From: Pseudomonas serboccidentalis
GTDB lineage: Bacteria > Pseudomonadota > Gammaproteobacteria > Pseudomonadales > Pseudomonadaceae
Length of the DNA stretch: 64,000 nt
NCBI RefSeq assembly: GCF_028830055.1
Contig: NZ_CP101655.1
Coordinates: 5,215,483 to 5,279,482, forward strand
Reading direction: 5' to 3'
Position 1 is the first letter of the stretch. Each line of letters starts with the position of its first letter. Below, in pieces: positions 9,604-20,064 of the stretch. The translations under genes were made by a program, and so were the position numbers. The notes beneath the pieces were generated by a model. It saw only the letters and a program-made list of their open reading frames with translations. It did no database searches and was not told the DNA's origin.

Positions 9604-9675
9604 CCCTATCGCGAGCAGGCTCACTCCTACATTGGAATGCGTTTCTCTGTAGGAGTGAGCCTGCTCGCGATAGGG
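9604..9675. repeat. type-A REP inverted pair
   Basis: Perfect long palindrome arms CCCTATCGCGAGCAGGCTCA and inverse, around ttggaatgcgtttctc. It lies directly after arsB and probably ends its message. Confidence 0.88.
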
Positions 9676-9691
9676 CCGGTTCAGGCGCCAG

Positions 9692-9725
9692 AAGCCTTAA
9701 GCCTTAAGCCTTAAGCCTTAAGCCT
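9692..9725. repeat. 7-bp tandem repeat (AAGCCTT)
   Basis: Almost five copies of AAGCCTT in head-to-tail order. The repeat runs across the stop codon (9718-9720) of the DUF1853 gene on the minus strand. Each unit contains the palindrome CTTAAG. Slippage here would change the length of the 3' end but not the protein, because the first unit already supplies the stop. Confidence 0.85.
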
Positions 9726-10668
9726 GGCCCGGCACATTCGGCCAAAGATCCGACACCAGAAACAACCGCTCCGCCTCTTCCCATTCGCCCTGTGCATTCT
9801 CGATCAGGCGCACCATCAGTTGCGCCGGGGCCAATGGTTCCAGGGCGTCCAGCCACATCTGCAGGTGTTCCGGGTTCCAGGTCTGGTCGGCCGGGTAGTG
9901 CGCTGGCGCCAGCCACGCATGCCGGGGCAGGGGTTGCCAGCGTCCGGCCGGGCGCTGGGCGACGAAGGCTGGCCAGTCCTTCTGATGCAGCCAGCTGCCA
10001 CGCAAGTGCTGCGGATGCGCACCTTTCGGCGGTTCGGCGTGGCCGGGCCACGGATACAACAGGTAACCGCCCAGCCACAACTGCGCACTGAACACTTCGA
10101 TATCCAGCGTGGCCAGCGCCGCACGGCTTTCCGGGCGCGCCGAGATCGGCAATTGATGCTCGGCCAGATGCGCCAGTTTGCGATCCAGTCGATCATGACA
10201 ACCCGGCCCCAGCCACTGCGCCGGGTCACGACCGTCGCCATTTTGCGGGCCGAGGTAAAGCTTGATCGCCAGTTCCAGGTGATGCACGCCGTCGCGGTCA
10301 CGCAACAGCATGTCCAGTTCGCCGAGGGTGTGGCCCTCACGGCGGATCGGCAGGTTGGCGGCGATCAGCTCAATGCCCGGCGCATGCTCCACGGCAAACT
10401 GCCACAACCGTTCGTAATACAGGCCCAGCCGCCGGGTGCGGGCCTGGGACAGCCAATGCAGCAAGCCATAACTTTCGCGATCCAGTTGCCGCAGCCAGCG
10501 CTCCAGGCGCTGCGGATCGCTCACCCAGTCGCTGCCGGCCAGCGGATGACGCTGTGGCCACGGCGTCGCCGCCAGCATCGGCGGGGCGAGAATCACCCAC
10601 GCCAGATCACGCACTTCCGGATGGCGTAATTGGTGTGGCAACTGGAGCAGGTCGGGAAACAGGATCAT
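9718..10668 (-). CDS. DUF1853 family protein
   Basis: A 316-residue cytoplasmic protein rich in Trp, Leu and His that I recognise as the DUF1853 family of gammaproteobacteria. Function is unknown. Around residues 115-135 a GELDMLL strand followed by HHLELAIK resembles the core of PD-(D/E)XK nucleases, although the Glu-to-Lys spacing is not the standard one. No signal peptide or membrane segment. It is divergent from nadK, with 115 bp between the two starts. The stop codon lies inside the 7-bp tandem repeat. Confidence 0.8.
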   Translation of the reverse strand: MILFPDLLQLPHQLRHPEVRDLAWVILAPPMLAATPWPQRHPLAGSDWVSDPQRLERWLRQLDRESYGLLHWLSQARTRRLGLYYERLWQFAVEHAPGIELIAANLPIRREGHTLGELDMLLRDRDGVHHLELAIKLYLGPQNGDGRDPAQWLGPGCHDRLDRKLAHLAEHQLPISARPESRAALATLDIEVFSAQLWLGGYLLYPWPGHAEPPKGAHPQHLRGSWLHQKDWPAFVAQRPAGRWQPLPRHAWLAPAHYPADQTWNPEHLQMWLDALEPLAPAQLMVRLIENAQGEWEEAERLFLVSDLWPNVPGQA

Positions 10669-10783
10669 CTTGCGAGCATAGCCTGAAACACGAGCGCACC
10701 CTTGAGGCTGAAAGGATTTTGTCTATCGCAGGCTTTCGCCCATAATCGTGTTTTTCGCGTTTTCGATTGTCCGCAGAGGTCCC

Positions 10784-11674
10784 ATGGAGCAATTTCGTAA
10801 TATCGGCATCATCGGTCGCCTGGGCAGTTCCCAGGTGCTGGATACCGTCCGCCGACTGAAACGCTTTCTGCTCGATCGTCACCTGCACGTGATTCTCGAA
10901 GACACCATCGCCGAAGTCCTGCCGGGCCACGGCCTGCAGACCTCGTCGCGCAAGATGCTCGGCGAAGTCTGCGACATGGTCATCGTCGTCGGCGGTGACG
11001 GCAGCCTGCTCGGCGCCGCTCGCGCCTTGGCCAAACACAATATTCCGGTACTCGGGATCAACCGTGGCAGCCTCGGCTTTCTGACCGACATTCGTCCCGA
11101 TGAGCTGGAAGTCGAAGTGGCCAAAGTGCTCGACGGCCATTATCTGGTGGAAAACCGCTTCCTGCTGCAAGCCGAAGTTCGTCGCCATGCCGAGGCCATC
11201 GGCCAGGGCGACGCGCTGAACGACGTGGTGCTGCACCCGGGTAAATCGACGCGGATGATCGAGTTCGAGCTGTACATCGACGGCCAGTTCGTCTGCAGCC
11301 AGAAGGCCGACGGCCTGATCGTCGCCACCCCGACCGGCTCCACGGCTTACGCGCTGTCCGCCGGCGGGCCGATCATGCATCCCAAGCTCGACGCCATTGT
11401 GATTGTGCCGATGTACCCCCATATGTTGTCGAGCCGGCCAATTGTGGTCGATGGCAACAGTGAGCTGAAAATCGTCGTGTCGAAAAACATGCAGATCTAC
11501 CCGCAGGTCTCCTGCGACGGGCAGAACCACTTCACCTGCGCGCCGGGCGACACCATCACCGTCAGCAAAAAAGCACAGAAGCTGCGGCTGATTCACCCGC
11601 TCGACCACAACTACTACGAAGTCTGCCGGACCAAGCTCGGCTGGGGCAGCAAGTTGGGTGGTGGAGGCGACTGA
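10784..11674 (+). CDS. nadK: NAD kinase
   Basis: Phosphorylates NAD+ to NADP+. The 296-residue protein has the GGDG motif (VVGGDGSLLGAARAL), the NRGSLGFLTDI segment and the conserved PTGSTAYALSAGGP active-site stretch. The length is typical. I chose the ATG at 10784 (MEQFRNIGIIGR), which has a GCAGAGG ribosome site 6 bases upstream. The stop TGA shares its last base with the ATG of the next gene (TGATG), indicating translational coupling in an operon with the phosphatase and rhomboid genes. Confidence 0.96.
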   Translation: MEQFRNIGIIGRLGSSQVLDTVRRLKRFLLDRHLHVILEDTIAEVLPGHGLQTSSRKMLGEVCDMVIVVGGDGSLLGAARALAKHNIPVLGINRGSLGFLTDIRPDELEVEVAKVLDGHYLVENRFLLQAEVRRHAEAIGQGDALNDVVLHPGKSTRMIEFELYIDGQFVCSQKADGLIVATPTGSTAYALSAGGPIMHPKLDAIVIVPMYPHMLSSRPIVVDGNSELKIVVSKNMQIYPQVSCDGQNHFTCAPGDTITVSKKAQKLRLIHPLDHNYYEVCRTKLGWGSKLGGGGD

Positions 11675-12645
11675 TGCTCGATCCCGCGCGCAGTTATGAC
11701 TTGATTGGTGACGTGCACGGATGCGCCCTGACCCTGGAACACTTGCTTGACCGACTCGGTTATCACAAGCAGGGCGGGGTCTGGCGGCATCCATCGCGCA
11801 TGGCCGTGTTCGTCGGCGACATCATTGACCGTGGCCCGCGGATCCGCGAGGCGCTGCACATCGTCCACGACATGGTCGAGGCCGGGCAGGCGCTGTGCAT
11901 CATGGGCAACCACGAATTCAACGCACTGGGCTGGAGCACGCCAGCGCTTCCGGGCAGCGGCAAGCAGTTCGTGCGCGAGCACACGCCGCGCCATGCGCGT
12001 CTGCTGCACGAAACCCTGACCCAGTTCGAAGATCACCCCGGCGACTGGCATGACTTCCTCAACTGGTTCTACGAGCTGCCGCTGGTGGTCGATGCCGGAC
12101 GGTTCCGCGTGGTGCATGCCTGTTGGGATGCCAGCCTGATCGAACCGTTGCGCGGGCTGTTTCCCGATGCGCGTATCGATGAACACTTTCTCCAGGCCTC
12201 GGCCGTGCCCGGCAGCTTTGCCTGCACAGTGTTCGATCGCCTGTTGCGCGGCACCGACATGCGCCTGCCGGATGGCCTGACCATGACCAGCGGCGACGGT
12301 CTGGTGCGTTCGTTCTTCCGCACCAAATTCTGGGAAGACGACCCGAAAACCTACGGCGACATCGTCTTCCAGCCGGATGCGCTGCCGGAACCGGTGGCTC
12401 GGAAACCGCTGACCTCCAGCGAAAAAAACAACCTGTTGCGCTACGGCGTCGACGAGCCATTGCTGTTCGTCGGCCACTACTGGCGCAGCGGCAAACCGGC
12501 GCCGATCCGCCCGAACCTGGCGTGTCTCGATTACAGCGCGGTGCTCTACGGCAAACTGGTGGCCTATCGTCTGGATCAGGAAACACGCCTGGATCCGCAT
12601 AAATTTGTCTGGGTCGATGTCGAGCGGCCGGAGGTGCTGCAATGA
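11674..12645 (+). CDS. calcineurin-like metallophosphoesterase
   Basis: 323-residue phosphoesterase with the full binuclear-metal signature: DVHG near residue 13 (LIGDVHGCALT), GDIIDRGP near residue 48 and GNHEFNALGW near residue 80, then a late GHYWR histidine. It is related to the PrpE/ApaH type of bis-nucleotide or protein phosphatases; the substrate is unknown. Its start overlaps the nadK stop and its own stop overlaps the rhomboid start (ATGA at 12642-12645), so the three genes are coupled. Confidence 0.88.
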   Translation: MLDPARSYDLIGDVHGCALTLEHLLDRLGYHKQGGVWRHPSRMAVFVGDIIDRGPRIREALHIVHDMVEAGQALCIMGNHEFNALGWSTPALPGSGKQFVREHTPRHARLLHETLTQFEDHPGDWHDFLNWFYELPLVVDAGRFRVVHACWDASLIEPLRGLFPDARIDEHFLQASAVPGSFACTVFDRLLRGTDMRLPDGLTMTSGDGLVRSFFRTKFWEDDPKTYGDIVFQPDALPEPVARKPLTSSEKNNLLRYGVDEPLLFVGHYWRSGKPAPIRPNLACLDYSAVLYGKLVAYRLDQETRLDPHKFVWVDVERPEVLQ

Positions 12646-13511
12646 GTGCGGTAGCGGTATTGCGTCTGCCGTTGGCGGTGGACCTGAGCGGTTTCGTCAA
12701 ACTGCTGCAACGGATGCAGGTGCCGCATCGGGTCAGCGAAGAGGCGGGCGAGCAGGTGCTGTGGGCACCGTCGGAAATCAGCGAGGACGTGCGTTCGCTG
12801 TACGAGCGTTTCCCGGCCGGTGATCCTGATCAACAGCTGGACATCCCGGTGGCTCCGACGTTCAAGCGTCCGAGCTTCGCCGAACAACTCAAGCACGCCA
12901 AGGCTACCGGGTTCATCCTGCTGCTGAGCCTGCTGGTTGGCGGCCTGACGTATCTGGGCGACAACCTTGAGACCGTGCGCTGGCTGACCTTCCTCGACTT
13001 CCGCGTGGCGGGTGATTACATCCACTTCACACCACTGGCCGACAGCCTCGCGGCGGGGCAGTGGTGGCGGTTGTTCACGCCGATGCTGCTGCACTTCGGC
13101 ATCCTGCACCTGGCCATGAACGGCATGTGGTACTGGGAGCTGGGGCGGCGCATCGAGTCGCGTCAGGGCAGCATCAATCTGCTCGGTCTGACGCTGCTGT
13201 TCAGCCTGGTGTCGAACTACGCGCAGTTCGCCTGGAGCGGCCCGAGCCTGTTCGGCGGCCTTTCGGGCGTGCTGTACGGGCTGCTCGGCCATTGCTGGAT
13301 CTTCCAGTTGCTGGCGCCGAACCCGGCTTATCGCCTGCCGCGTGGCGTGCTGGTGATGATGCTGGTGTGGCTGGTGATCTGCATGTCCGGGCTGGTCTCG
13401 ATGATCGGTTTCGGCCAGATCGCCAACGCCGCCCATGTCAGCGGGTTACTCATCGGATGCTTCACCGGTTTGTTGGGTGGTTTGTATAACCGCCGTAAAC
13501 TGGCCGCCTAA
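12642..13511 (+). CDS. glpG: GlpG-like rhomboid intramembrane serine protease
   Basis: 289 residues. An N-terminal cytoplasmic domain of about 85 residues precedes six membrane helices. The catalytic serine S208 is in FGGLSGVLYG and the histidine H265 in NAAHVSGLL; the oxyanion-hole residues H151 and N160 sit in LLHFGILHLAMNG. This matches E. coli GlpG in layout. It cleaves membrane-helix substrates; the physiological substrate in Pseudomonas is not known to me. Third gene of the nadK overlap cluster. Confidence 0.92.
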   Translation: MSAVAVLRLPLAVDLSGFVKLLQRMQVPHRVSEEAGEQVLWAPSEISEDVRSLYERFPAGDPDQQLDIPVAPTFKRPSFAEQLKHAKATGFILLLSLLVGGLTYLGDNLETVRWLTFLDFRVAGDYIHFTPLADSLAAGQWWRLFTPMLLHFGILHLAMNGMWYWELGRRIESRQGSINLLGLTLLFSLVSNYAQFAWSGPSLFGGLSGVLYGLLGHCWIFQLLAPNPAYRLPRGVLVMMLVWLVICMSGLVSMIGFGQIANAAHVSGLLIGCFTGLLGGLYNRRKLAA

Positions 13512-13543
13512 ATTTTCAGTGAATAAAGAGCACGGAGACCCTG

Positions 13544-13804
13544 ATGTCCTCTTTTAACGACATGATCAACAACATTACCCCGGACATCTACGAGAGCCTG
13601 AAACTGGCGGTGGAGATCGGCAAGTGGTCCGACGGTGGCAAACTCACTGCCGAACAGCGTGAGCTGTCGCTGCAGGCGATGATCGCCTGGGAAATCCAGA
13701 ACCTGCCTGAAGATCAGCGCACCGGTTACATGGGCCCGCAAGAATGTGCGTCGAAATCGATCGAAGTGCCGAACATCCTGTTCAAATCGGACGCTATCCA
13801 TTGA
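13544..13804 (+). CDS. yeaC: YeaC/DUF1315 family protein
   Basis: 86-residue soluble protein, beginning MSSFNDMINNITPDIYESLK, which I recognise as the DUF1315 (YeaC) family of unknown function. A GGAGACC ribosome site precedes the ATG. Its TGA stop (13802-13804) overlaps a TTG that is the probable start of the following DUF2797 gene, so the two are likely co-translated. Confidence 0.88.
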   Translation: MSSFNDMINNITPDIYESLKLAVEIGKWSDGGKLTAEQRELSLQAMIAWEIQNLPEDQRTGYMGPQECASKSIEVPNILFKSDAIH

Positions 13805-14631
13805 TCGAGATTGGCCGCGGTGCAATCAGCAAAATGTCGGCACGCCTGGACGGGCCGAACGTGCAATACGCGTTTCGTCTGGATGACGTCGAGGTGCCGG
13901 TCAATCCCATGATCGGCAGCACGCTGCGTCTGGAATACCTGGGGGCGATTCATTGCACCCATTGCGGGCGCAAGACCAAAACCAGTTTCAGCCAGGGTTA
14001 TTGCTACCCGTGCATGACCAAACTGGCGCAGTGCGACATCTGCATCATGAGCCCGGAGCGCTGCCACTTCGAGGCCGGCACCTGCCGCGAGCCTGAGTGG
14101 GGCGAGAAGTTCTGCATGACCGATCATGTGGTGTATCTGGCCAACTCGTCGGGCATCAAGGTCGGTATCACCCGCGCCACGCAGCTGCCGACCCGCTGGC
14201 TGGATCAGGGCGCGAGTCAGGCGCTGCCGATCATGCGCGTCGCCACGCGCCAGCAGTCCGGCTTCGTCGAAGACCTGTTCCGCAGCCAGGTGGCGGACAA
14301 GACCAACTGGCGCGCGTTGCTCAAGGGCGATGCGGCGCCGGTGGATCTGGCTCAGGTGCGCGATCAACTGTTTGAAAGCTGCGCCGAAGGCTTGCAAGGT
14401 CTGCAACAGCGATTCGGCCTACAAGCAATTCAGACGATTGCCGATGTAGAACCTCTCGAAATCCGCTATCCGGTCGAGCAATACCCGGCCAAAATCGTCA
14501 GCTTCAACCTGGACAAGAACCCGATTGCCGAAGGCACGCTGCTGGGGATCAAGGGCCAATACCTGATCTTCGACACCGGCGTGATCAACATTCGTAAGTA
14601 CACGGCCTATCAGCTCGCCGTGCATCAATAA
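13801..14631 (+). CDS. DUF2797 domain protein, zinc-ribbon type
   Basis: 276-residue cytoplasmic protein of the DUF2797 family. The N-terminal half carries a cluster of cysteines (CTHCGRKTK, CYPC, CDIC, ERCHFEAGTC) that look like two zinc knuckles; the middle YLANSSGIKVGITRA segment resembles a GIY-YIG-like fold, which I state as a resemblance only. Function unknown. I chose the TTG at 13801 (protein MIEIGRGAISK), which overlaps the yeaC stop as TTGA; the ATG at 13834 is the alternative. Confidence 0.8.
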   Translation: MIEIGRGAISKMSARLDGPNVQYAFRLDDVEVPVNPMIGSTLRLEYLGAIHCTHCGRKTKTSFSQGYCYPCMTKLAQCDICIMSPERCHFEAGTCREPEWGEKFCMTDHVVYLANSSGIKVGITRATQLPTRWLDQGASQALPIMRVATRQQSGFVEDLFRSQVADKTNWRALLKGDAAPVDLAQVRDQLFESCAEGLQGLQQRFGLQAIQTIADVEPLEIRYPVEQYPAKIVSFNLDKNPIAEGTLLGIKGQYLIFDTGVINIRKYTAYQLAVHQ

Positions 14632-14641
14632 GGATTCCAGC

Positions 14642-17299
14642 ATGCGCACCGAACAACCGAAGATGATTTACCTGAAGGACTATCAGGCGCCCGAGTACCT
14701 GATCGACGAGACGCACCTGACCTTCGAATTGTTCGAGGACCACAGCCTGGTCCACGCGCAACTGGTGATGCGCCGCAACCCTGAGCGCGGCCCGGGCTTG
14801 CCGCCGCTGGTGCTCGACGGCCAGCAACTGGAGCTGCTGTCGGTGACCATGGCCGACCGGGAACTGGGCGCCGACGACTATCAGCTGACGGAAAACACCC
14901 TGACCCTTCAGCCGGCCAGCACCAGCTTCACGGTAGACACCAGCGTCCGGATCCACCCGGAAACCAACACCGCGCTGGAAGGCCTGTACAAGTCCGGCAC
15001 GATGTTCTGCACCCAGTGCGAGGCCGAAGGCTTCCGCAAAATCACCTATTACCTCGACCGCCCGGACGTGATGAGCAAGTTCACCACCACGGTGGTCGCC
15101 GAGCAGCACAGCTATCCGGTGCTGCTGTCCAATGGCAACCCGATCGCCTCGGGTCCGGGCGAAGACGGCCGGCACTGGGCGACCTGGGAAGACCCGTTCA
15201 TGAAGCCGGCGTACCTGTTCGCGCTGGTGGCCGGTGACCTGTGGTGCGTCGAAGACACGTTCACCACCATGACCCACCGCAACGTTGCGCTGCGCATCTA
15301 TGTCGAGCCGGAAAACATCGACAAGTGCCAGCACGCGATGAACAGCCTGAAGAAGTCGATGCGCTGGGACGAGGAGGTCTACGGTCGCGAGTACGATCTG
15401 GACATCTTCATGATCGTCGCCGTGAACGACTTCAACATGGGCGCGATGGAGAACAAGGGCCTCAACATCTTCAACTCCAGCGCCGTGCTGGCCCGCGCCG
15501 AAACCGCTACCGACGCCGCGCACCAGCGGGTCGAGGCAATCGTCGCCCACGAATACTTCCACAACTGGTCGGGCAATCGCGTGACCTGCCGCGACTGGTT
15601 CCAGCTGTCGCTGAAAGAAGGCTTCACCGTGTTCCGTGATTCCGGCTTCTCTGCCGACATGAACTCGGCCACGGTCAAGCGCATTCAGGACGTCGCCTAT
15701 CTGCGTACGCACCAGTTCGCCGAAGACGCCGGCCCGATGGCCCACGCGGTGCGTCCGGACAGCTTCATCGAGATCTCCAACTTCTACACCCTGACCGTGT
15801 ACGAAAAGGGCTCGGAAGTGGTCGGCATGATCCACACCCTGCTGGGCGCCGACGGCTTCCGCAAGGGCAGTGACCTGTACTTCGAACGCCACGACGGCCA
15901 GGCCGTGACCTGCGACGACTTCATCAAGGCCATGGAAGATGCCAACGGTGTCGACCTGACCCAGTTCAAGCGCTGGTACAGCCAGGCCGGCACACCGCGT
16001 CTGGCGGTGAGCGAGTCCTACGACGCGGCCGCGAAAACCTACAGCCTGACCTTCCGCCAGAGCTGCCCGGAAACCCCGGACAAGGTGGAAAAACTGCCGT
16101 TCGTGATCCCGGTCGAACTGGGCCTGCTCGACCGCCAGGGTAACGAGATTGCCCTGCGTCTGGCCGGAGAAGCGGCGGCGCAAGGCACCAGCCGCGTGAT
16201 CTCGGTGACCGAAGCCGAGCAGACCTTCACCTTCGTCGACATCGCCGAACACCCGCTGCCATCGCTGCTGCGGGGCTTCTCGGCACCGGTGAAGCTGAGC
16301 TTCCCGTACAACCGCGACCAGTTGATGTTCCTGATGCAGCACGACAGCGACGGCTTCAACCGCTGGGATGCCGGTCAGCAATTGTCGGTGCAGGTCCTGC
16401 AGGAGCTGATCGCCCAGCAGCAGAAGGGCGAGAGCCTGGCGCTCGATCCGCGGTTGATCTCGGCACTGAAAACCGTGCTGTCCGACGAGTCGCTGGATCA
16501 GGCCATGGTCGCCGAAATGCTCTCGCTGCCAAGCGAAGCCTACCTGACCGAAATCAGCGACGTGGCTGACGTCGAGGCGATTCATAACGCTCGCGAATTT
16601 GCCCGCAAGCAACTGGCGGACAACCTGTTCGAAGCGCTGTGGCTGCGTTACCAGGCCAACCGCGACCTGTCCAGGCAAACGCCGTACGTGGCCGAGGCCG
16701 AGCATTTCGCCCGTCGTGCGTTGCAGAACATTGCGCTGTCGTACCTGATGCTCAGCGGCAAACCAGAAGTGCTGGCCGCCGCCCTTGAGCAATTCGAAAC
16801 CAGCGACAACATGACCGAGCGCCTGACCGCGCTGGCCGTGCTGGTCAACTCACCGTTCGAAGAGCAGAAAGCCCTGGCGCTGGCGAGCTTCGCCGAGCAC
16901 TTCAAGGACAACCCGCTGGTCATGGATCAGTGGTTCAGCGTGCAGGCCGGCAGCACCTTGCCGGGCGGTCTGGAGCGCGTGAAAGCCTTGATGCAGCACC
17001 AGGCGTTCAACATCAAGAACCCGAACAAGGTGCGCGCACTGGTTGGCGCGTTCGCCGGGCAGAACCTGATCAACTTCCACGCCGCCGACGGTTCGGGCTA
17101 CCGCTTCCTCGCGGACCTGGTGATCGAACTGAACGGCTTCAACCCGCAGATCGCTTCGCGCCAACTGGCGCCGCTGACCCGCTGGCGCAAATACGACACT
17201 GCGCGGCAGGCGTTGATGAAGGCCGAGCTGGAGCGGATTCTGGCTTCGGGGCAGCTGTCGAGTGACGTGTACGAAGTGGTGAGCAAAAGCCTGGCTTAA
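14642..17299 (+). CDS. pepN: aminopeptidase N (M1 family)
   Basis: Zinc aminopeptidase of 885 residues, the usual length for gammaproteobacterial PepN. The exopeptidase motif GAMEN is present (MGAMENKGLN), followed by the zinc site H303-E304-x-x-H307 in VAHEYFHNW with the third ligand E326 in LKEGFTVFRD. The C-terminal half is the helical DUF3458 region. It trims N-terminal residues from peptides in the cytoplasm. AAGGA lies 7 bases upstream of the start. A hairpin with a T-run follows the stop. Confidence 0.96.
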   Translation: MRTEQPKMIYLKDYQAPEYLIDETHLTFELFEDHSLVHAQLVMRRNPERGPGLPPLVLDGQQLELLSVTMADRELGADDYQLTENTLTLQPASTSFTVDTSVRIHPETNTALEGLYKSGTMFCTQCEAEGFRKITYYLDRPDVMSKFTTTVVAEQHSYPVLLSNGNPIASGPGEDGRHWATWEDPFMKPAYLFALVAGDLWCVEDTFTTMTHRNVALRIYVEPENIDKCQHAMNSLKKSMRWDEEVYGREYDLDIFMIVAVNDFNMGAMENKGLNIFNSSAVLARAETATDAAHQRVEAIVAHEYFHNWSGNRVTCRDWFQLSLKEGFTVFRDSGFSADMNSATVKRIQDVAYLRTHQFAEDAGPMAHAVRPDSFIEISNFYTLTVYEKGSEVVGMIHTLLGADGFRKGSDLYFERHDGQAVTCDDFIKAMEDANGVDLTQFKRWYSQAGTPRLAVSESYDAAAKTYSLTFRQSCPETPDKVEKLPFVIPVELGLLDRQGNEIALRLAGEAAAQGTSRVISVTEAEQTFTFVDIAEHPLPSLLRGFSAPVKLSFPYNRDQLMFLMQHDSDGFNRWDAGQQLSVQVLQELIAQQQKGESLALDPRLISALKTVLSDESLDQAMVAEMLSLPSEAYLTEISDVADVEAIHNAREFARKQLADNLFEALWLRYQANRDLSRQTPYVAEAEHFARRALQNIALSYLMLSGKPEVLAAALEQFETSDNMTERLTALAVLVNSPFEEQKALALASFAEHFKDNPLVMDQWFSVQAGSTLPGGLERVKALMQHQAFNIKNPNKVRALVGAFAGQNLINFHAADGSGYRFLADLVIELNGFNPQIASRQLAPLTRWRKYDTARQALMKAELERILASGQLSSDVYEVVSKSLA

Positions 17300-17312
17300 C
17301 GCGTAACGAAAG

Positions 17313-17343
17313 GTGGGAGCCGGTTTGCTCCCACAGTTTTTTG
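17313..17343 (+). terminator. intrinsic terminator of pepN
   Basis: Eight-base perfect stem GTGGGAGC/GCTCCCAC with a six-base loop followed by cagtttttt, 14 bp after the pepN stop. The stem bases are the outer part of a REP core, so it may be a REP remnant acting as a terminator. Confidence 0.65.
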
Positions 17344-17359
17344 CGTCGTTCACAAATCT

Positions 17360-17447
17360 CTGTAGGAGCTGCGGCACGCTGCGATCTTTTGATTCTGATC
17401 TTGAAAAATCAAAGTCAAAAGATCGCAGCGTGCCGCAGCTCCTACAG
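17360..17447. repeat. type-B REP inverted pair
   Basis: GTAGGAGCTGCGGCACGCTG core and inverse with AT-rich centre (gattctgatcttgaaaaatcaaag). It lies between the convergent ends of pepN and katG. Both arms share the variant CGGCACGCTGC in place of CCGCAGGCTGC seen elsewhere, i.e. the change is compensated on both sides, keeping the hairpin paired. Confidence 0.85.
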
Positions 17448-17456
17448 GTTTTTGCG

Positions 17457-19808
<2,352 letters not shown>

Positions 19809-19811
19809 CTA

Positions 19812-19848
19812 ATAGGCCGACTATTGGGGGCTGATAGCCATAGTCTTT
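19812..19848. promoter_or_regulatory. possible OxyR binding site upstream of katG
   Basis: ATAG at 19812 and ATAG at 19834 are spaced 22 bp apart, and CTTT at 19845 stands where a CTAT would be expected, so three of the four OxyR contact tetramers are present in register. The second contact is shifted by two bases (CTAT at 19821). KatG is a known OxyR target in many bacteria, which supports the idea, but the match is partial. Confidence 0.35.
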
Positions 19849-19958
19849 CAGCGTTTTCATGCCGTTGTGCAGGCTGGAAAACCCTCTGAGCGAAGCCGCA
19901 GATCCGCGTCCTTGAGCGCTTGCTGCAAGACGAATTGCAAGAATCGGGATGACAGAAA

Positions 19959-19981
19959 GAAATGTTATTGTATAACATAAA
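19959..19981. promoter_or_regulatory. Zur box upstream of the TonB receptor
   Basis: The inner 17 bases ATGTTAT-TGT-ATAACAT (19962-19978) form a perfect inverted repeat with 7-base arms, preceded by GAA. This agrees closely with the gammaproteobacterial Zur consensus (GAAATGTTATAnTATAACATTTC); only the right outer flank (AAA) departs. It sits 87 bp before the receptor start, so zinc-loaded Zur should repress that gene. Confidence 0.82.
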
Positions 19982-20064
19982 AAAGATTTCATTCTGTTTC
20001 TGCCGGCGTCATTAGCAAAACACCGGCAGCGATTCTTATTTTTTCTGCTCACGGAAGTTCTGAA

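Noticed and set aside
14585-16792. 735-codon minus-strand frame opposite pepN
   Set aside because: Shadow of the strong codon bias of pepN; histidine-, glutamine- and arginine-rich with no domain.
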